The notes beneath the pieces are model-generated. The model did no database searches and was not told where the DNA came from. It saw only the letters and a program-made list of their open reading frames with translations. The translations under genes were made by a program, and so were the position numbers. Positions 59,264 through 64,000 of a stretch of DNA of 64,000 nt are shown piece after piece. This DNA comes from Tetranychus cinnabarinus. Taxonomy: Eukaryota; Arthropoda; Arachnida; Trombidiformes; Tetranychidae. The stretch covers positions 21,018,001 through 21,082,000 of the forward strand of contig WHVY01000001.1 of NCBI GenBank assembly GCA_022266195.1. The letters are read 5' to 3'. The first letter of the stretch is position 1; each line of letters opens with the position of its first letter.

Positions 59264-60822
59264 CTTCAGGTAAAGGGCCAGGAATAATCATGAAGGAGAA
59301 AAAAGAAAAAGAAAAATGTTAGTTTAACCAAAAAAAAAGAAGAAGTAAAATGCTGGGGAAAAAAAGGTTTTAAAAAAAACAATGAAAAACGTATGAAAAT
59401 GTTGGATAAGAAATGATGTTTGATCGGCAAGAATACAAATAACAATCTTTAAGGAAACGAAATGACAAACATAAATGAATACCTTTATTGGTGAATGCAA
59501 ATAATACACAATTTCAAGCCTATTTCCTATTTCAAGGTTTCATTGAACAAAATGTTTCTCAGATAATATTGCTTTTTATGCATTTCCGTTTCTTCTTGGA
59601 TAACCTCTCTTCTCTACCTTTTTGTAACATATTTTTCCTGCAAATTTGTTTTTCCAATTCAGTCACCATTTCAGGAATATTTTAAATTCAAAAGATTTTT
59701 TTCCTTTACTTTCAATCTGAACATCACTCAAACCTCGGAATTGAGAGGAAAACCCTTTTGTTTTTACATTTAATTTTACTTTCGCTCTTCTTTCATGATT
59801 GAACATTTGTTTTTGCAAAAAGTATTTTAAATGAATCGTTTTGTGACATCTGATTAAAGGACAGTGAAAGCCAATTGATATTTAGTAAACTTAGAAATGT
59901 TTAAATGTTCAACTTTGAAAAAGTTTGTATATTTGGTTTAACATGTTGAAAGGTTGAACAAAAAACTAGACTTGAAAAAGGAAGGAAATGATAACTTGAT
60001 TAAAGCAGAATGAAAAAAATGAAGAACAAGAGAGTGAAGTTAATTTCCGGTTAAATTGAAAAGTGGGTTCAATTGGTTCCTATTTTATCATTATTACCTT
60101 TCGAGAATATCATGTTTCCAGATTGATAATTTTTTTCTTCAACTCATTTGTTTAATCGAAAAGAGAGAGAAAAAACTCGAAAACAAATAATCCAATGAGA
60201 ACATGAACATTCAATGGCGACAAAATGATCTCGACTGTCAATAGATTTATTTATAGCAGGAAAGGAGTGAAAGGGTTCAATTTAATGACTTTTGTCTTTC
60301 ATTATCAATCCATTTCAGCCTTAAGCCCATGATAAATGGAAATGAAGTGAGGTATGATTAGTAAAACTGAAAGTAAAACTCTTGTTTCTGAGCTTTTTTC
60401 TCATGCGCCTGAATTTAATTGACTAGTTTTAAGCAACAATGGACCATCAATGTAAAGTTGATTTGAAAGTTTTTCAAGTCATGATTGGATCAAAATTTTC
60501 TCAGGTTAGACTTTAGGAAACTCGACAATTGCGTTGAAAATATTATCTAAAAGTGTTTAGAGAATTAGATAATTAGATCAACAGGAGTTTGAATGGTCTG
60601 ACTGTTGAAGGTTTGTTTTGATTTTCAACTTTTTATTGATGAGACAAAATTTCAATTTCACATTGATGAGTTGCTTTTTGTTGTTGTTTTCAATTTTTGC
60701 AGGGTTTCGACAAATGATTGAACTACTGAGACGATAAAGCATTGTAATTTGTTGACTGTCAACCTTTTTTTTGTGATTTGGTGTGAGTGGAAACATTGTA
60801 ACAATCGGAATGGTAAACTCAC
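59264..60822 (-). other. TPH intron
   Basis: 1.6 kb between the last two exons; AT-rich, nothing recognised. Confidence 0.75.
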
Positions 60823-60956
60823 CTCATTTGTTCCTTGGCTTCCTCGAATGAATCTGTATAAAAATAGGCTTGTTGAAAGGTTGTAATCATGGGAGTCTGT
60901 TGACAAGTTATAGCTGGATCAAAAGGAAGTACACAAGCTGCCTCAGAAACTGAATG
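60823..60956 (-). CDS. TPH: Tryptophan hydroxylase, penultimate exon
   Basis: A 134-nt exon between 'aacacag' and gtgagttt. It encodes HSVSEAACVLPFDPAITCQQ then TPMITTFQQAYFYTDSFEEA and KEQM. PFDPxITCxQxxxITTFQxxYFxxxSFExAKE is the tryptophan-hydroxylase form of this region and differs from phenylalanine and tyrosine hydroxylases. It starts in phase 0 and ends in phase 2; the junction codon with the last exon is Arg. Confidence 0.95.
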
Positions 60957-62576
60957 CTGTGTTTTTGTAGTTTATTGTTTAGGGTTCCCATCGAAATGAA
61001 AATTTGAGAAAAAAATGAAAAATAATTAAAGATGTAAGATTAGTTGAGGAAATGCTTTGTTGTCATGTGAGGTTATGAGAAAAATTATTCATTTTGATAA
61101 TTGTCAATATTTTAAAGATGGGGAGAACACAAATCTCGGTGGATTGAATTGAGAGCAAAATTATATCAAGTCATCTTCGAGTGATTTTAATTGTAATTAC
61201 ATGTACGTACCACTTATGATTACTGGATTTGAAAGAGAAGTGAAAAATTGATCGAAAATTAACCCTAGAACTTTTAATCAAACAAATTTTTAAAACAAAG
61301 TCGGAAGAGTTGATATTTTTTTCCAGATTGAAAATCAGGAAGCAATTGAAAGCAACAGCTTCCCTTGAAAATTGTCAAAAACTAAAAATAGGTGAAATGT
61401 CTTTAAAAGACTGGAAGATTCAGAAAGATTACCTTACATTGAAACCTTTGCCTAGTTTGATCGTTTAATAACGACAATCAGTTTGAATTGAAACAACTTC
61501 TAGAATGAGTTGGATTAGTCTTCCAATTGACTCAATATTTAGTTTGGTTGAGTTGTGAGCAAGGTTCGAATTTGCTTCCAAGTTTCATGAAAGCGTTTTC
61601 AGAATTGAAATAAGTGAGTGAACCCATCGACTATTGAAAGAAATTAGTAATGAAGTGAAAATATCCAATTCAGCAAGAAAATCCTCCAGATCCTAAAAGT
61701 TAAATTGAAAATTTCACAGTAACCTGAGAACGGAAAACAGAAACCAAAATGTTGAACGAAACAACAAAATTTCAAACAAAATATTTAATCATTTTGTTCT
61801 TTCAAGAAAAAACACATTCATTAAAATGAAAAAATCATCTTTGGTTAATAACGAGAAGAGTTGCTCAAAATCCAATCAAAAACTAACAGGATTAGCGTTT
61901 CAAGATTACATTATTGGATTTTGCCACAAATTAATGATGAAAATAATGATAATTTTGACTGAATAAGCTTTGATTAAACTTTGTTGAAACTAATCCAAAG
62001 AAATCAAATGAAAAATGAAGCGAAAATAATGAACAGTAAAAAAAGTCAAATAGCTACATTTGATATTTACTTTTTGTTGATGTTTTGATAAATATCAAAT
62101 TGTTTCCACTGTTATTAGTTTTCGGTGGAGACAGTAAAAGCTATTTCTTATTTCAACATTTCATGATTATTGAGTTTCTTTTTGTTCAATAAATTTGTTT
62201 TGTTTGTTTGATGAAAAAAAGGCAAAAAACAAGACACAACAAATGATCAAATGGATAGGAATGAGGATTGATTAAAATTGGTAGACAATCATGCGTACCC
62301 AATGATAACCCTGACCTTCAACATGATGTTCATTAAAAGATGATCATTTTTGCATCAATTTACTTTTTCTTTGCATTAATTTGTTCCTAAGTAGATGAAC
62401 AAATAAGAGAATTGAAAAAGCAAACTGTAATCAATTGAGATTTTCTTGCTCAAACAAATTGAAAGACTAACAGTAATCATCGATCAATACATTGTCATCA
62501 ATTTAAATGGCTAATCAACACATGATTACAAAGCATTCCTAGACTGGATTCATCCACTTTCCTCCTGATCCTTTAC
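60957..62576 (-). other. TPH intron
   Basis: 1.6 kb of AT-rich DNA; no exon or repeat recognised. Confidence 0.75.
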
Positions 62577-62672
62577 CTTGAGTTCAGCAGCAGATGATAA
62601 CAGACCAGCTCCATAGACTTTAAGTTCATTATCCTGTTTACAGAGGCCAAATTCAATGGTGAAAAAGTAACA
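62577..62672 (-). CDS. TPH: Tryptophan hydroxylase, third exon from the end
   Basis: A 96-nt exon between 'cttttctag' and gtaaagga. It encodes CYFFTIEFGLCKQDNELKVY then GAGLLSSAAELK. CYFFTxEFGLCKQD is specific to tryptophan hydroxylases (the others have YWFT), and the Glu of IEFG is the family's iron ligand. The exon carrying the two iron-binding histidines (HELLGH) and all earlier exons are not in the window. Confidence 0.95.
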
Positions 62673-64000
62673 CTAGAAAAGGGAAAGAAAAGATATTGAT
62701 ATTAGTAACAGTTCTGAATGTTATGAAAAACAGAATCAACTTTTCTTCCAAGTTGATACAAAGTATAATTCAAATTCATAGTTGAACGATTCGGATATTA
62801 CACTGATTCACATTAAAAAATACATTAATTGTTGGTGAGTTGGTAAACATTTGGTTTGAAATATTAGAGAAAAAAATGAATCGATAATTTAATACGATTC
62901 AATTTTGCCTTTTAAATGTTATTTTGAGATCAGAATCATCATGTCTGCTGAGTCAATTCAATCATAAAGAAACATTTATTTTGTTTCTTGATAACTTATT
63001 TCGTCTATTATATTATGGTTATCATCAAATTGTTGAGGTTATTTTTTTACTCTCATTTTATTATGATATTAATGAATAATAAATATAAAGATTTATTTGT
63101 CAAAAAATGAGAATATTTTCCTTCTCACTTGATTAATCTATCAAAATGATTATAATCATTGTCATTGTTAGCAATAAAAAAGTAGTTATCATTTGATTTT
63201 TTGGCTGAATTAAGACTATAAATAGATTGGATCTTAAGGGCTAACCAAAAGGTTGTGATTCTCGTTCAATTAAGCACAATTATTAAGAAAACATATTTGT
63301 AAATTAATTTCTTGATCTATCTTGGTAATCATTAATATTGATAATAATGAAGTTTCATGATGATTTGATCAGAGAAAAGGGTTTTTGAGCAAGTTTCCAT
63401 TGTTATTGGGGTGTTTCAGTGTTTGATTGATCTCTGTTAACCATCGGAATTGATTAATTTCAAATGATTAATAGATTGATATGTAAATGGACATTTCATC
63501 AAGCAAGACTTTAATTAAGAATAATGTGAAATTAATTTTGAAAAAGTCAAATCTCAATTGGTAAACAACCATTAATTAACATTTGTAAGTTTCCTTTTGT
63601 TAATAGTTTTTGTATATCTGTTGTTGATCATTGAAAGGTTGAAGCTTTTTTTGCAATTAAAAATTTTGATTACAAAAAAAGACTCAAATCAAAGGGAAAC
63701 TGATTGAGGCTTGGAAGTTGGGATTGAAATCTAGTTATGAGTTGGAAAGGAAAAAATTGAAGTAAATTGTTGGATTTGCCCTTTCAGTTGAAAATAGATT
63801 GGTTGGTCATTTGGTTATAAATGGGTTCAATCAGATCAAGAAAAATGGTTTCTTCTGTGTTTTGTTTTAAATTACATAATCTGATCCTTATGATTAAGGT
63901 TGGCTTGAAATGTAAATTATATCATCAATTTGTCAACGAGAAACAAAAATGTCCAGCTATTTGGTCACGCAAATAACAGCCTCAACAATAGACGAAGAAA
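62673..64000 (-). other. TPH upstream intron, cut by the window edge
   Basis: The preceding exon should encode the HELLGH region; I did not find it, so this stretch is taken as intron running off the right edge. Confidence 0.6.

Overview
The window is AT-rich eukaryotic nuclear DNA with long introns, sparse coding exons bounded by GT/AG sites, nuclear tRNA genes, an LTR retrotransposon and MITE-like elements. The gene content (a parathyroid-hormone-receptor-like class B GPCR, tryptophan hydroxylase, a Dscam-type Ig exon) points to an arthropod. A chelicerate such as a mite is plausible, but the species cannot be fixed from the sequence alone.

Layout. 1-11.4 kb: no gene recognised; contains strongly pyrimidine-biased stretches. 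11.4-13.1 kb (minus strand): a RING/zinc-finger ORF broken by a one-base frame change, preceded by six 17-bp palindromes of identical 7-3-7 geometry, and beyond them a decayed Ty3/gypsy integrase tail. 17.8-22.3 kb: a nearly complete, very young Ty3/gypsy element (340-bp LTRs that read as identical, 4-bp target duplication, gag, pol). 22.3-29.3 kb: no exon found; holds a diverged copy of a dispersed repeat. 29.3-30.1 kb (minus): signal-peptide exon and first half-Ig exon of a Dscam-like gene whose later exons were not found. 31.9-56.2 kb (minus): a complete eight-exon class B GPCR, 502 codons, with every splice phase consistent. Its introns hold two clusters of tRNA-Ala(UGC) genes (five copies and two relics in duplicated units), a fold-back repeat and a Tc1/mariner transposase relic. 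56.9-57.5 kb: a 596-bp MITE with near-perfect terminal repeats of about 187 bp. 58.9-62.7 kb (minus): the last three coding exons of tryptophan hydroxylase; its upstream exons lie beyond the right edge.

How the genes relate. Tryptophan hydroxylase (serotonin synthesis) and the peptide-hormone receptor are both neuro-endocrine genes in tandem on the minus strand, but nothing shows that they are co-regulated. The clearest unexplained structure is the palindrome array at 12303-12500.
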